Notes: generated by a model not told the origin, from the letters alone. Numbered from the stretch's first letter, positions 43,945 through 53,538 are shown. The stretch is 64,000 bases of DNA from an uncultured Sutterella sp. (GCA_900545335.1 UQYP01000001.1:261089-325088), one strand, 5' to 3'. A program made the numbers and translations.

Positions 43945-45498
43945 TTACTTGAACGACAGGTTGTCGGCGTTTAAGTACAAGCGACCTTCAGTGCCCGGCG
44001 TCCATTGGACGTTCTTTTGCTTACCGTAAATCATCGGCAGAGCATAGAGCGGGCAGCCTTGCGGGTCATTTGCGAAAGCTTCAAGCATCTTGATCCAGGC
44101 AGCCTTACGTAGGGCAGGATCAACAGAGGTTTCCAAAACCTTACCGTTTTCGGCAAAGACCTTGTATTCAGCGCTCGTTGTATCGATGTAACCCATCGTA
44201 TCCCAGGACGTGCCCGGCTTCATACGACGCCACAATTGGGAGGCGGGATCCGGGAAGTAGGCCGAGAAGCTGGCGTTATTGATCATGCGGTCAGCGCCGG
44301 CGGCTTCAACCTGCGTCCAGTTTTCCTTCACTTGGATTTCGATATTAAGGCCCACCGCTTTGAGCATGGAGGCGATGGCTTGAGAAACCGTCATTTCAAG
44401 CGTGTAGTAGCCGGCCTGGATGCGCCAAACAATGGGTTCGCCCTTGTAGCCCGAAGCCTTGATCAAAGCTTTGGCTTTTTCCGGATCGTAGAGCTTCTTA
44501 TTTAATTCAGGGATATAAAGGTCGCCGAACGTCTTCGACTGGAAGCTGTCAGCCGTTGTGGTCTTACCGGCAAACAAAGCGTTAACGAGCAGTTCGCGGT
44601 CAATCGCGTGAAGGATGGCCTGGCGAATTTCTTTGCTTTGCATGACCTTGGAAGAGCGGCTGTCAAAGACTAAACCGTAGATGTTATCAATCGGGCCGCC
44701 GACTACATCGACTTTACCGTCAGAGGAAAGGGGCTTGATTTGATCGGGCGGCACTTCCGTGATGAGGTCAAATTCGCCTGAGCGCAAACCGGCTACACGA
44801 GCAGACAATTCCGGCACTTCAACAAAACTTAACTTAGCGGCCGGTGCTTTTTTGTTCCAGTAGCCGTCGAAACGAACCAAGTCCAAACGATTGCCGGTTT
44901 TGAAGGAGTTGATTTGATAAGGACCGGTACCGATCGGGTGCTTCACCCAGTTTTCCCAAGAGCCGGCCTTCTTAAAGCCGTCTTCGGAAATGATTTCGGA
45001 CATACGGGCAGAGAAGCGGCGTTCGATCAAGGGATCGGCAGCCTTCATCGTGATACGAACCGTGTAGTCATCAACTTTTTTGACTTCTTTTAATCCGCCC
45101 AAGAATTCCCATGCGGCGGGACGACCCGGGGCTTTTTCACCGGAGAAGCGTTCAGCACCGAAGCTAAAGACTACGTCATCGGCCGTGAAATCCGTACCGT
45201 CATGGAATTTCACGCCTTTGCGCAATTTAAATTCAACCGTTTCAGGGGAGATACGCTTCCAGGATTCAGCCAAACCGGGCTTCATTTCACCGGTATGCGT
45301 ATCGGCATAAATCAACGTTTCATAAATAGAGGAAACAACGCGATCAATGGCGTTGTTGTTAATGCCTTGCGGTTCAACCGTAGGCGGCAATTGCTGAACG
45401 GCAACCACCATATGTTCGGCACTGGCCAAAGCAGCTTGAGACAATAAGCCGCAGGAAATCATTACAGAGGCAAGAAGCGTTTGACGTAACAGTGTCAT
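43945..45498 (-). CDS. Dpp/Opp-type ABC substrate-binding protein
   Basis: Periplasmic SBP_bac_5-family binding protein (517 residues). A signal peptide covers about residues 1-26, ending AALASA. Family features include AIDRVVSSIYETLIYADTHTGE, RKGVKFHDGTDFTADDVVFS (spanning about 85-104) and HPIGTGPYQINSFKTGNRL. ATG 45498 has GGAG in front and opens the signal peptide; an upstream in-frame start adds an unlikely 14 residues. First gene of the operon with PHO-box-like repeats upstream, so the ligand may be phosphorus-containing. Confidence 0.88.
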   Translation of the reverse strand: MTLLRQTLLASVMISCGLLSQAALASAEHMVVAVQQLPPTVEPQGINNNAIDRVVSSIYETLIYADTHTGEMKPGLAESWKRISPETVEFKLRKGVKFHDGTDFTADDVVFSFGAERFSGEKAPGRPAAWEFLGGLKEVKKVDDYTVRITMKAADPLIERRFSARMSEIISEDGFKKAGSWENWVKHPIGTGPYQINSFKTGNRLDLVRFDGYWNKKAPAAKLSFVEVPELSARVAGLRSGEFDLITEVPPDQIKPLSSDGKVDVVGGPIDNIYGLVFDSRSSKVMQSKEIRQAILHAIDRELLVNALFAGKTTTADSFQSKTFGDLYIPELNKKLYDPEKAKALIKASGYKGEPIVWRIQAGYYTLEMTVSQAIASMLKAVGLNIEIQVKENWTQVEAAGADRMINNASFSAYFPDPASQLWRRMKPGTSWDTMGYIDTTSAEYKVFAENGKVLETSVDPALRKAAWIKMLEAFANDPQGCPLYALPMIYGKQKNVQWTPGTEGRLYLNADNLSFK

Positions 45499-45608
45499 GA
45501 AATACTCCATCACAAGTAAGTGGATCAGTCCGGCCAACACAACAGACCGGAGAAAATTAAGGACAGCTATCTTGGGAGGGTATTTTGATGGGACAATATT
45601 TCAGAAAG

Positions 45609-45637
45609 ACGATAAAAAGATGACGATTTAATGACAA
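45609..45637 (-). promoter_or_regulatory. PHO-box-like repeats upstream of the Dpp-like operon
   Basis: On the minus strand TTGTCAT-TAAA-TCGTCAT (45637-45620) follows the PhoB 7-4-7 pattern, and a weaker third unit TTATCGT (45615-45609) keeps the 11-base period. It is 111 bases before the binding-protein start and oriented towards it. A possible -10 AATATT lies about ten bases on. Confidence 0.55.
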
Positions 45638-45643
45638 AACTCA

Positions 45644-46468
45644 CTAAATCGCGCATAAATAGGCAAAGGTGACGCGGTCGTTGCCGCCCAGATCTTTGAC
45701 AGTGGTGATTTTTTGCCAGCAGCTTTTGGATTGAAAAAGAGCGCGGACCGCCTCGGCCTGATCCCAGCCGTGTTCAAAGGCTAGCAGTCCGTTTGAATTG
45801 AGGTATTGCGGGGCTTTCTCAATGATGTGAGCAATGTGAGTCAGACCGTCAGCGCCGTCGGTGAGTGCTCCCGCGGGTTCGTACTGAAGATTCAGAAGGT
45901 GTTCATCTTCACGATGAATATAAGGAGGGTTGCTCACGATGATGTCAAAGCGTGAAAACTCCGGGACTGCGTCAAACCAGCTGCCTTCATAAAACGTTAC
46001 GGCTGCGCCCAGTTTTTGGGCGTTTTGCTGGGCAATCGACAGTGCTTTAGTACTGATGTCTGTTGCACTGACCGTGAGTTTGGGATTTTCCAGAGCTAAA
46101 GTAACGGCAATGCAGCCCGATCCGGTCCCCAGGTCAATCAGCGTCATGGGCTGATTCTTAGGGCATTGCTGCAAAATAAAATCAATGAGTGTTTCAGTAT
46201 CCGGTCTTGGGATAAGCACGTCAGGCGTCACGTCAAAAGAGCGGCCGTAGAATTCCTGGTGGCCGCAAATATAGGGAACGGGCATCCCTTTAAAGCGTTT
46301 GCTCACACAGTCTTTATAGTCTCTTAGCAGTTCTTCGGACAACTCATCTCGGTCATGGGTAATGAGATACGTTCGATTAACGCCTAAACAATGAGCAAGC
46401 AGAAGTCGTGCCTCAAAGCGATCAATGAGCTTTGAGGCTTGCTGTTCGGCTTGCCTAATCGTTGTCAT
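45644..46468 (-). CDS. prmC: Release-factor glutamine methyltransferase PrmC
   Basis: S-adenosylmethionine-dependent enzyme that methylates the GGQ glutamine of release factors 1 and 2. Visible are IPRPDTETLID near residue 86, the SAM motif LIDLGTGSGCIAVTLAL (about 110-126) and the catalytic NPPYI (about 180). 274 residues is standard. It lies ten bases after prfA, whose product it modifies. Confidence 0.94.
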   Translation of the reverse strand: MTTIRQAEQQASKLIDRFEARLLLAHCLGVNRTYLITHDRDELSEELLRDYKDCVSKRFKGMPVPYICGHQEFYGRSFDVTPDVLIPRPDTETLIDFILQQCPKNQPMTLIDLGTGSGCIAVTLALENPKLTVSATDISTKALSIAQQNAQKLGAAVTFYEGSWFDAVPEFSRFDIIVSNPPYIHREDEHLLNLQYEPAGALTDGADGLTHIAHIIEKAPQYLNSNGLLAFEHGWDQAEAVRALFQSKSCWQKITTVKDLGGNDRVTFAYLCAI

Positions 46469-46478
46469 GGAAGTTTAA

Positions 46479-47555
46479 CTATTCGCCGAGACTGGCCAAT
46501 TGTTCGATCTGGTGCTCGGTGGTTAAAGCCGTAATGATTTCATCCAAATCACCGTCCATGATGAAATCGAGCTTATAGAGCGTGAGGTTGATGCGGTGAT
46601 CGGTCACGCGTCCCTGAGGGTAGTTATAAGTACGGATGCGTTCGCTTCTGTCACCGGAGCCCACAAGACTTTTTCGGGTGCTCGCTTCCTGAGCCTGTTG
46701 CTTGGCAATTTCGTTAGCCGTGATGCGGGAAATCAAAACGCTCATGGCTCGCGCTTTATTTTCGTGCTGACTGCGTTCATCCTGGCATTCCACGACGGTA
46801 CCCGTCGGGATGTGCGTGATACGAACGGCAGAGTTGGTTTTCTGAACGTGCTGGCCGCCTGCACCGGATGCGCGATAGACGTCAATTCGCAAGTCAGCCG
46901 GGTTAATTTCCACTTCACCGATTTCGTCCAGTTCAGGCAGCACGGCCACCGTGCAGGCCGATGTATGCACGCGGCCCTGGCTTTCGGTTTCAGGCACGCG
47001 CTGCACACGGTGACCGCCGCTTTCAAATTTAAGCTTAGAGTAGGCTCCTTCACCGATAATGCGAACGATGACTTCCTTGTAGCCGCCTAAATCGCTTTCT
47101 GAAGCCGAAACAATTTCCGTTTTCCAGCCCTGGCGTTCAGCGTAGCGGGTATACATACGAAGTAAGTCACCGGCAAAAAGCGCCGATTCATCGCCGCCCG
47201 TTCCGGCGCGAATTTCCAGGTAAATATTTTTGCTGTCATTGGGATCACGCGGCAAGAGCATAATCTGAAGGTCTTTTTCAAGTGCTTCAAGATGCTTTTT
47301 ACCGTTATCGATTTCTTCCTGCGCAAAATCGGCTGAATCGGGATCCTGTAGGAATTCGCGTGCGGCTTCAATATCCCCTTCGGTAGATTCATACTCTTTG
47401 AGCTTCATCACCACAGGTTCAATTTCAGCGCGTTCTCTGGAGAGATCACGGAAACGATTCATGTCGTTTGTGACATCGGGAGAAGCCAGCATGGCATCGA
47501 TTTCTTCCAGGCGTCTGGCGATTTGTTTTAATTTGCTTCGCATTGACTCTTTCAC
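46479..47555 (-). CDS. prfA: Peptide chain release factor 1
   Basis: Recognises UAA and UAG stop codons. The domain II PETE-QGR-H region contains the PxT-equivalent area, and the catalytic GGQ lies in RASGAGGQHVQKTNSAVRI near residue 233. 358 residues. Start taken as GTG 47555, because TAGGAGA sits seven bases upstream; the in-frame ATG at 47543 would be too far from it. It is part of hemA-prfA-prmC. Confidence 0.94.
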   Translation of the reverse strand: MKESMRSKLKQIARRLEEIDAMLASPDVTNDMNRFRDLSRERAEIEPVVMKLKEYESTEGDIEAAREFLQDPDSADFAQEEIDNGKKHLEALEKDLQIMLLPRDPNDSKNIYLEIRAGTGGDESALFAGDLLRMYTRYAERQGWKTEIVSASESDLGGYKEVIVRIIGEGAYSKLKFESGGHRVQRVPETESQGRVHTSACTVAVLPELDEIGEVEINPADLRIDVYRASGAGGQHVQKTNSAVRITHIPTGTVVECQDERSQHENKARAMSVLISRITANEIAKQQAQEASTRKSLVGSGDRSERIRTYNYPQGRVTDHRINLTLYKLDFIMDGDLDEIITALTTEHQIEQLASLGE

Positions 47556-47647
47556 GGGGAGTCTCCTAAAAATTTAATTCTGTACAGATATTTGACCTGC
47601 CTAATGTTAAGGCAGTCTGAGAAAAAAGGGGCAAGGAGCTGCCCAAG

Positions 47648-48937
47648 CTAACGCCTGCGCTCCAGATAGAAACGTTTGAAGCAGGCCTCCAGGTGCGCGC
47701 GCTCTGCACCTGTCAGATGTTCGGTATCTTTTAGCAGAGCCAGATTGTCATGAATGAGCTTATGGGTGATGTCGTGGGCCATGCGGTTTAATGCAGCATC
47801 AAGATCATTGCCGTTTCTGATGCTGTGCTTAGCTCTTTGAATACAGCCGGCAGAAAGCGCACTGGCTCGTTCGATCATCGTTTCGATGGTCGGAACACTG
47901 TCGCGCCACTGAAGCCAATCGGAAAAATCTTTGACGCGTTGCGCAATGATCTGACGGCTTTCTTCAACCGCTGCCAATCGTTCGGCTTTGCCACTTTGAA
48001 CGACTTTACCCAAGTCATCGACGGTGTAGACGTAGACGTCGTCAAGTCGGGAGACTTCTTCTTCAACATCGCGGGGGACAGCTAAGTCGACGATGAAAAT
48101 CGGTTTGTGGTGACGCTCGCGGATTGCCCGCTCAATCATGCCGAGCCCGATAATCGGCAGAGCGCTTGCCGTGCAGGAAACGATAATGTCGTAACGGGCA
48201 ATGTGCTGAGGCAGATCAGCCAATTTCATGGATTGGGCATTAAATCGTGCTGCGAGCGCCTCACCTCTGTCAAGCGAGCGGTTGGCGATGGTCATGGATT
48301 GGGGAGCCTGACCGTTAAAGTGCGCGGCGCAAAGCTCAATCATTTCGCCGGCCCCTACAAAAAGCACATTCAGATCGTGCAGTTCACCGAACAAGCGGTT
48401 AGCCAGGCGGACTGCGGCAGCAGCCATCGAAACGGTATGAGCGCCGATTTCAGTGGCCGTGCGAACTTCTTTGGCAACGGTAAACGTTTTTTGAAAAAGG
48501 GTATTGAGCATCAGGCCCAGCCCTTGGGCTTTGCGGGCCATTTTCTCGGCTTTTTTCATTTGACCTACGATCTGAGTTTCACCGAGCACCATGGAGTCTA
48601 GGCCGCTTGCGACATTAAACGCGTGCTCAACTGCCTCTAAATCGGTAAGCGCATAGGTGTGGGGTGTGAGCTCAGACAGGGAAAGTCCTTTTTCTTCAGC
48701 TAAAAAAGCCTCCAGAGCTCCGATGGCTAAATCAGCATCTTCGGCGGCGCAATAAAGTTCGGTGCGGTTGCAGGTCGAAAGAATGAGCGCTTCGGTGATG
48801 CGTCCCGATTCTTCCCCTGACAGGCGCGACAAGACCTTGCCGATTGTCTCAGCAATTTCTTCCGGACCAAAAGCAACCCGCTCACGAATAGCAAGCGGGG
48901 CGGTCGTATGATTTAAACCCAGAGTCAGTAAGTGCAT
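47648..48937 (-). CDS. hemA: Glutamyl-tRNA reductase HemA
   Basis: NADPH-dependent reduction of glutamyl-tRNA to glutamate-1-semialdehyde, first step of C5 tetrapyrrole synthesis. The catalytic cysteine is in LILSTCNRTELYC near residue 51, followed by SGLDSMVLGETQIVGQ (about 113-128) and the NADPH fold starting VLFVGAGEM near 190. 429 residues is standard. Upstream of prfA-prmC, a conserved order in gamma- and betaproteobacteria; 92 bases separate it from prfA. Confidence 0.95.
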   Translation of the reverse strand: MHLLTLGLNHTTAPLAIRERVAFGPEEIAETIGKVLSRLSGEESGRITEALILSTCNRTELYCAAEDADLAIGALEAFLAEEKGLSLSELTPHTYALTDLEAVEHAFNVASGLDSMVLGETQIVGQMKKAEKMARKAQGLGLMLNTLFQKTFTVAKEVRTATEIGAHTVSMAAAAVRLANRLFGELHDLNVLFVGAGEMIELCAAHFNGQAPQSMTIANRSLDRGEALAARFNAQSMKLADLPQHIARYDIIVSCTASALPIIGLGMIERAIRERHHKPIFIVDLAVPRDVEEEVSRLDDVYVYTVDDLGKVVQSGKAERLAAVEESRQIIAQRVKDFSDWLQWRDSVPTIETMIERASALSAGCIQRAKHSIRNGNDLDAALNRMAHDITHKLIHDNLALLKDTEHLTGAERAHLEACFKRFYLERRR

Positions 48938-49014
48938 GAAAAGAAAAAGGGAAAAACTTTCCCTAAAATCAAAATTGAAGCGTAAGTGTATAGTGTCCCG
49001 ATTAAATTTGCCTT

Positions 49015-49530
49015 ATGAGTTACAAACTGCCGGTTATTCCTACCGATGAAGATAAAATCCGGGCGGCCGTCTGGCGCGCCAAGCGTCATGTTGACCGACA
49101 GGCACTCATGAGCGCAGGGGCAACATTTGTTCCGATTCCCGGCGTAGATATGCTGGTGGATGTCTCAGTTATGATCAAAATGATTGATCATATTAATCAG
49201 GAATTTGGGCTCACACCCGAGCAGATTGATCGTTTACCGAGTCACAAGCGAATCATTGCCTATCAGGCGATCAATTGGGTGGGCGCCGTGTTGGCAGGCA
49301 AAGTGATTACCGCTCAGATTGCTATCAGCATATTAAAAACAGTGGGCATTAAATTAGGTACCAAACAGGCTGCGCGATGGGTGCCTGTGGTGGGTCAAAT
49401 CAGTGCGGCTGCATTGGGTTTTGCTGCTTTGCGTTATCTTGGCCGAGAACATATCAAAGACTGTGAAAAAGTCGCCCGTGAAGTCAGTCTCAGATTAGGC
49501 CTTTCGGAAAGTGAGACTAAATCTGATTAA
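49015..49530 (+). CDS. DUF697 (YcjF-like) membrane-associated protein
   Basis: 171-residue protein with two hydrophobic stretches (about 88-110 and 128-145) and an N-terminal region GATFVPIPGVDMLVDVSVMIKMI, a pattern seen in DUF697/YcjF proteins, often linked to GTPases of the Era/TrmE type. No GTPase domain is present here and none is nearby. Divergent from hemA across 77 bases. Function unknown. Confidence 0.6.
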   Translation: MSYKLPVIPTDEDKIRAAVWRAKRHVDRQALMSAGATFVPIPGVDMLVDVSVMIKMIDHINQEFGLTPEQIDRLPSHKRIIAYQAINWVGAVLAGKVITAQIAISILKTVGIKLGTKQAARWVPVVGQISAAALGFAALRYLGREHIKDCEKVAREVSLRLGLSESETKSD

Positions 49531-49671
49531 GGCAAAACAAAATTTACTTCTTAACACGGTAAAGCCTTTAAAATACAAAGTAATTCAAAGGATTTTGAAG
49601 ATTCTTTATTGATTCATCCTCTTTCAGAAAATGAAAGAACGGGTGCGTTTTTGTTTAATTAGGAGAATTTT

Positions 49672-50934
49672 ATGGCAAAAGAACTTCCTGCTTTAAGCGA
49701 AGCAGTATTGGCTCAGGTGCAAAAAGTTGCCCAGTTGGAAAAGGTTCAAAAAGCACTTGAAATTGCCAAACGTGATGTTCAACGTGCAATGGATGAACAA
49801 GTCGAACTGTGTGAAATCCCGGCTCCGACGTTTATGGAAGAAAAACGCGCCCAGTCCGTGCTTGAACGCATGAAGGCCTACGGTTTAACCGATGTCAGAA
49901 TGGATGATATCGGCAATGTGATCGGTGTTCGTAAGGGTACGGTCGAAGGCGGTCCGATTTTGGTGTTGGGCGCCCACATGGACTCTGTGTTCTCGATTGA
50001 TACCGATGTGACCGTGAAAAAAGACGGCATCCGCTACTCTGCTCCCGGCATCGGCGATAACTGTTCCGGCTTGCGTGCTATTTTGCAGGTTCTCAGAGGT
50101 TTGGAAGAAGCTGACATCAAGACCAAGGGTGACATTTGGTTTGTGGGTACCGTGGGTGAAGAAGGTAACGGCGATATCCGCGGCTCCAAGCACTTGGTGA
50201 AGAACAATAAGATTGACGGCTTTATCGCAGTGGACTCCACCGATGTAGGCCGTGTGCTCTACGGTGCCACGGGCTCTCACCGCTGGCGCATCAGCATCGA
50301 CGGCTTGGGCGGTCACAGCTTTGCCGAATACGGCAAGACCCCGAGTGCCATTCACGCAATGGCCCGTGCCATTCAGAAGTTTGCCGATCTGCGTCCTGCT
50401 GCCGACCCCAAGACCACTTGGACAGTGGGTACGATCAAGGGCGGTACGACGGTGAACTCCATCGCTGCTCACTGCGAAGTGGAAATCGACATGCGCAGCT
50501 TTGACAACAAGTGCCTGCTTGCTTTGGAAGCTGAAATTCTTTCGAAGTTTGACGAAGCAGTTGCCGAAGAAAACGCTTCCTGGACCATCACGGATCCGGA
50601 ACGTATTTTGAAGCTCACGAAGACCGCAATCGGCGATCGTCCTGCCGGCACCCGTCCGCATGACTGCCCGGTGCTCCAAGTAGCTCGCAGCGCACAGAAA
50701 GTTTTGGGTATTGAATTGACTCAGTACGTTCGCTCTTCGACAGACGCCAACGCTCCGATGAGCATGGATATTCCGTCAACGTGCCTGTGCTCCGGCGGAC
50801 ACGCTGAAAATGCCCACAACGTGAAGGAATTCTTCGAAATGATCGACACTCACTTGGGTCCGCAGCTTATTACTTTGGCGGCTTTGAGCTTAGTGGGCGT
50901 CGAAGACGAAGAACCGTTGTCTAATTCAGCCTAA
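49672..50934 (+). CDS. M20-family peptidase
   Basis: 420-residue cytoplasmic metallopeptidase. The zinc motifs are LGAHMDSVF, APGIGDNCSG, VGTVGEEGNGD and a late CLCSGGHAENAHN; DGLGGHSFAEYGKTPS opens the lid domain. This set resembles the tripeptidase/PepT-like subgroup. It carries about 40 extra N-terminal residues of helical, charged sequence. Codon use is strongly biased, suggesting high expression. TAGGAG precedes the start and a long hairpin follows. With no signal peptide it probably hydrolyses imported peptides or acyl-amino acids. Confidence 0.85.
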   Translation: MAKELPALSEAVLAQVQKVAQLEKVQKALEIAKRDVQRAMDEQVELCEIPAPTFMEEKRAQSVLERMKAYGLTDVRMDDIGNVIGVRKGTVEGGPILVLGAHMDSVFSIDTDVTVKKDGIRYSAPGIGDNCSGLRAILQVLRGLEEADIKTKGDIWFVGTVGEEGNGDIRGSKHLVKNNKIDGFIAVDSTDVGRVLYGATGSHRWRISIDGLGGHSFAEYGKTPSAIHAMARAIQKFADLRPAADPKTTWTVGTIKGGTTVNSIAAHCEVEIDMRSFDNKCLLALEAEILSKFDEAVAEENASWTITDPERILKLTKTAIGDRPAGTRPHDCPVLQVARSAQKVLGIELTQYVRSSTDANAPMSMDIPSTCLCSGGHAENAHNVKEFFEMIDTHLGPQLITLAALSLVGVEDEEPLSNSA

Positions 50935-50947
50935 ACTGATATACTGT

Positions 50948-51006
50948 CGGAAATAGACTGCTTTCAGGTCAGTTCTCTGATCTGAAGGCAGATATTTCCG
51001 TTTTTT
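50948..51006 (+). terminator. Long-stem terminator after the M20 peptidase
   Basis: The segment 50948-51000 folds into a stem of more than 20 base pairs with small bulges (CGGAAATA...TATTTCCG at the base, CTTTCAGGTCA...TGATCTGAAG inside) and is followed by six T. Confidence 0.85.
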
Positions 51007-51020
51007 ATTTGAGGCTTTCT

Positions 51021-51737
51021 ATGAGACCTTTAATCGGCGTAACGTCCCTTTGGGATGACATCAAATCATGCGGTTGGATGTGGCAGAACTATCTGGAATT
51101 GATTTGGGACGCAGGCGGCATGCCGATGGTCTTGCCTTTGAATGCATCAAATGAGGCTGTTGAAGAAGCAGTTGCGCGTTGCAACGGCTTTTTATTTACG
51201 GGTGGCCAGGATATCGCCCCTGAATACTTTGAGTGTAAGCATCCTCAATACTGCCAAAAACCTGCTTTTGTGCGTGATGCCCTGGAATTCAAATTATTCG
51301 ATGCTGCGCGTAAAGCTCATCGCCCTATTTTCGGCATCTGCCGTGGGATGCAGTTGATCAACGTTGCAATGGGAGGCGATCTCATCGAGGATATCCCAAG
51401 CCAGATCGGGACGCAGACCGAGCATCGTTATGTCACACCGGGCACGCCTACTATGCATGAAGTGGAGGTCTTGGGAGAGTCATATTTATCCCGTGCGTGC
51501 GCTGAGAAAGTAATCACGGTCAATAGTTTTCACCACCAGGCGATTGATCGGGTGGCTCCCGGCTTAAAAGTCATTGCCAGAAGCAACACGGATCAGATCG
51601 TTGAAGCGGTTGAGGCTCAAGGGGAGGATTTCCTTGTAGCGCTTCAGTGGCATCCCGAGCGTATTTATCAGGGAAGGCCGGAAAACCTCCGACTTGTAGA
51701 ATTCTTTATTGAAGCTTCGGCTAAAGTTGCGCCGTAG
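51021..51737 (+). CDS. Peptidase C26 / gamma-glutamyl hydrolase-like class I amidotransferase
   Basis: 238-residue glutamine-amidotransferase-fold hydrolase similar to PuuD. FLFTGGQDIAPEYF near residue 62, the nucleophile elbow FGICRGMQLINVAMGG with the catalytic cysteine (about 110), VNSFHHQAID and the catalytic LQWHPER (about 210) are all present. It would cleave gamma-glutamyl amides such as gamma-glutamyl-GABA. ATG 51021 is preferred over a TTG at 51009. No putrescine pathway genes lie nearby. Confidence 0.87.
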   Translation: MRPLIGVTSLWDDIKSCGWMWQNYLELIWDAGGMPMVLPLNASNEAVEEAVARCNGFLFTGGQDIAPEYFECKHPQYCQKPAFVRDALEFKLFDAARKAHRPIFGICRGMQLINVAMGGDLIEDIPSQIGTQTEHRYVTPGTPTMHEVEVLGESYLSRACAEKVITVNSFHHQAIDRVAPGLKVIARSNTDQIVEAVEAQGEDFLVALQWHPERIYQGRPENLRLVEFFIEASAKVAP

Positions 51738-51750
51738 TAATGGATTAGCG

Positions 51751-52020
51751 ATGCAAGAGCGGTTCAGTTATAAGGACGCTATTAAACGCAGTCATCGGGA
51801 AGCGGCTTATACGCTTGCGGCGGCTCTTTTGCTCTTTTTGTTTTTTTGGTTGGCCCTTTTTCTGACTGCCGAAAGCGGTGTTTTCCTTTTAGGACTGCCT
51901 TTATGGTTTTGGCTCTCCTGCGTCGGCGGCTACGTTCTTTCCGTTATCGTTGTCTGGGTTTTAGTAAAGAAAGCTTTCCGTCATTTTGATTTATTTTCTG
52001 ATGAGGACAAAAAACCATGA
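51751..52020 (+). CDS. YhdT-like small membrane protein (DUF997)
   Basis: 89-residue protein with two membrane helices (about 20-40 and 50-75) and charged ends, ending DLFSDEDKKP. Such YhdT-type proteins are encoded directly before panF in many proteobacteria and behave as a small partner of the pantothenate symporter. The stop codon overlaps the panF start by four bases (ATGA). ATG 51751 is chosen as start; upstream in-frame codons overlap the previous gene. Confidence 0.8.
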   Translation: MQERFSYKDAIKRSHREAAYTLAAALLLFLFFWLALFLTAESGVFLLGLPLWFWLSCVGGYVLSVIVVWVLVKKAFRHFDLFSDEDKKP

Positions 52021-53492
52021 CAGCTTCATCGTGGATCATTTTTGTCCCGCTTCTTCTCTTTCTTTTGGCTTTGCTTTTCATCGCTCGGTCCGATTCTTCT
52101 CAAAGCGGTACTGATTTCGTCAAAAGTTACTTTTTAGGTGACAGGGCCCTTCAGGGATTTGTTCTGGCGATGACACTTGTCGCCACCTACGGCTCGGGAA
52201 GTTCTTTTGTCTCCGGTCCGGGCTTGGCGTGGCGCTATGGTTTGGGATGGGTTGTTTTCGCGGCGCCTCAGATTATTACGGGCTTTTTGGTACTGGGTGT
52301 TTTGGGTAAGAAGATGTCTCTGGTAAGCCGACGGATCGGCGCAATTACCGTGATTGATGTAATCGTTGCCCGTTTTAAAAGCTCAGTCCTGGGGGCATTT
52401 CTCTCTGTTGCGCTTTTATTCTTTTTTGTTGCGATGATGGTCGGGCAATTTATCGGAGGGGCGCAGCTCATTTCTCAGGCAGCAGGAATTCATTATGTGG
52501 GAGGCCTTGTACTTTTCGGTTCGGTGGTAGTGCTTTACACCACATTCGGGGGCTTTAAAGCCGTGGCGATAACCGATACGGTTTGTGCGCTTTTAATGCT
52601 TACCGGCATGGGCGTATTGGCAGCAGATATCATCGGTGAAGCCGGCGCCCTCACTTTACTGATGCAAAAAATTGCCGCTGACGCAGGAGCCCAACAGGCG
52701 CAAGCTTTCGTTGACCCGACTTCCTGCGGCGCACTTCCCTGGACACTGCTTTTTTCCTCCTGGATATTGGTGGGTTTTGCAACTGTCGCATTGCCGCAGT
52801 CGGCTGTTCGGTGCATGGCCTATAAAAGTACTCAGGATTTGCATCTGGCCATGATCGTGAGCACGATTGTTTGCGGAGCGCTCATGATCGGAATGACGCT
52901 TTTGGGGTTCTTAGCCCGAGCGGCGGTTCCGGAATCAGGTATTTTCGGAGGCAATACCGACGCTATGATTCCTTATCTGATTGCGCATCATATGAATCCG
53001 TGGGTAGCGGGCATTACGTTAGTAGCGCCTGTGGCAGCTACGATGTCAACCGTGAGTTCGCTTTTGATTGCTGCCTCTTCTGCCATTATCAAGGACCTGA
53101 TTTTAAGACGCTACCCCATGCTGCCTGATCGTGCCGCTCACGTGGCCCGCTATGCCAAAGTCTGCACCTTTTTAATCGGTGTGCTTTCCCTTCTTTTGGC
53201 GATCAATCCGTTTGAGATCATTGTTTGGATCAATATGTTTGCCTTCGGCGGTCTTGAAATCGCCTTTTTGTGCCCGCTTGTGGGAGGACTCTTTTGGTCA
53301 AAAGCCACTTCAAAAGGGGCTTGGGCTTCTGTTCTTTTAGGTTTGGCTGTTTATGGCTGGGCCTGTTTGGCTAAACCCGATTTGGGCGGCTGGCATGCAG
53401 TCACGCCCGCCTTAGCGGTATCAATCGTCAGTTTTATCTTGGTGAGTCTCACTGAGAAAAAAGAGATTAATCAGGACTTTTTCCCTCGATAA
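52017..53492 (+). CDS. panF: Sodium/pantothenate symporter PanF
   Basis: 491-residue SSS-family transporter with about 13 membrane helices. SYFLGDRALQGFVLAMTLVATYGSGSSFVSG (over about 38-68) is the family start, with GPGLAWRYGLGWV and the sodium-site AATMSTVSSLLIAASSAI (about 340-358). The preceding YhdT-like gene supports PanF over PutP. It takes up pantothenate for coenzyme A synthesis. Confidence 0.88.
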   Translation: MTASSWIIFVPLLLFLLALLFIARSDSSQSGTDFVKSYFLGDRALQGFVLAMTLVATYGSGSSFVSGPGLAWRYGLGWVVFAAPQIITGFLVLGVLGKKMSLVSRRIGAITVIDVIVARFKSSVLGAFLSVALLFFFVAMMVGQFIGGAQLISQAAGIHYVGGLVLFGSVVVLYTTFGGFKAVAITDTVCALLMLTGMGVLAADIIGEAGALTLLMQKIAADAGAQQAQAFVDPTSCGALPWTLLFSSWILVGFATVALPQSAVRCMAYKSTQDLHLAMIVSTIVCGALMIGMTLLGFLARAAVPESGIFGGNTDAMIPYLIAHHMNPWVAGITLVAPVAATMSTVSSLLIAASSAIIKDLILRRYPMLPDRAAHVARYAKVCTFLIGVLSLLLAINPFEIIVWINMFAFGGLEIAFLCPLVGGLFWSKATSKGAWASVLLGLAVYGWACLAKPDLGGWHAVTPALAVSIVSFILVSLTEKKEINQDFFPR

Positions 53493-53495
53493 AAA

Positions 53496-53520
53496 AGCCC
53501 CGCCTCAAGTGGGCAGGGCT
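53496..53520. terminator. Terminator between convergent panF and aldehyde dehydrogenase
   Basis: AGCCCCGCC and GGGCAGGGCT form a stem with a 6-base loop (TCAAGT). Minus-strand reading gives a TTTTTT tail, so it suits the dehydrogenase; it also lies just after panF. Confidence 0.75.
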
Positions 53521-53538
53521 GAGATTAATTTTTAAGAC

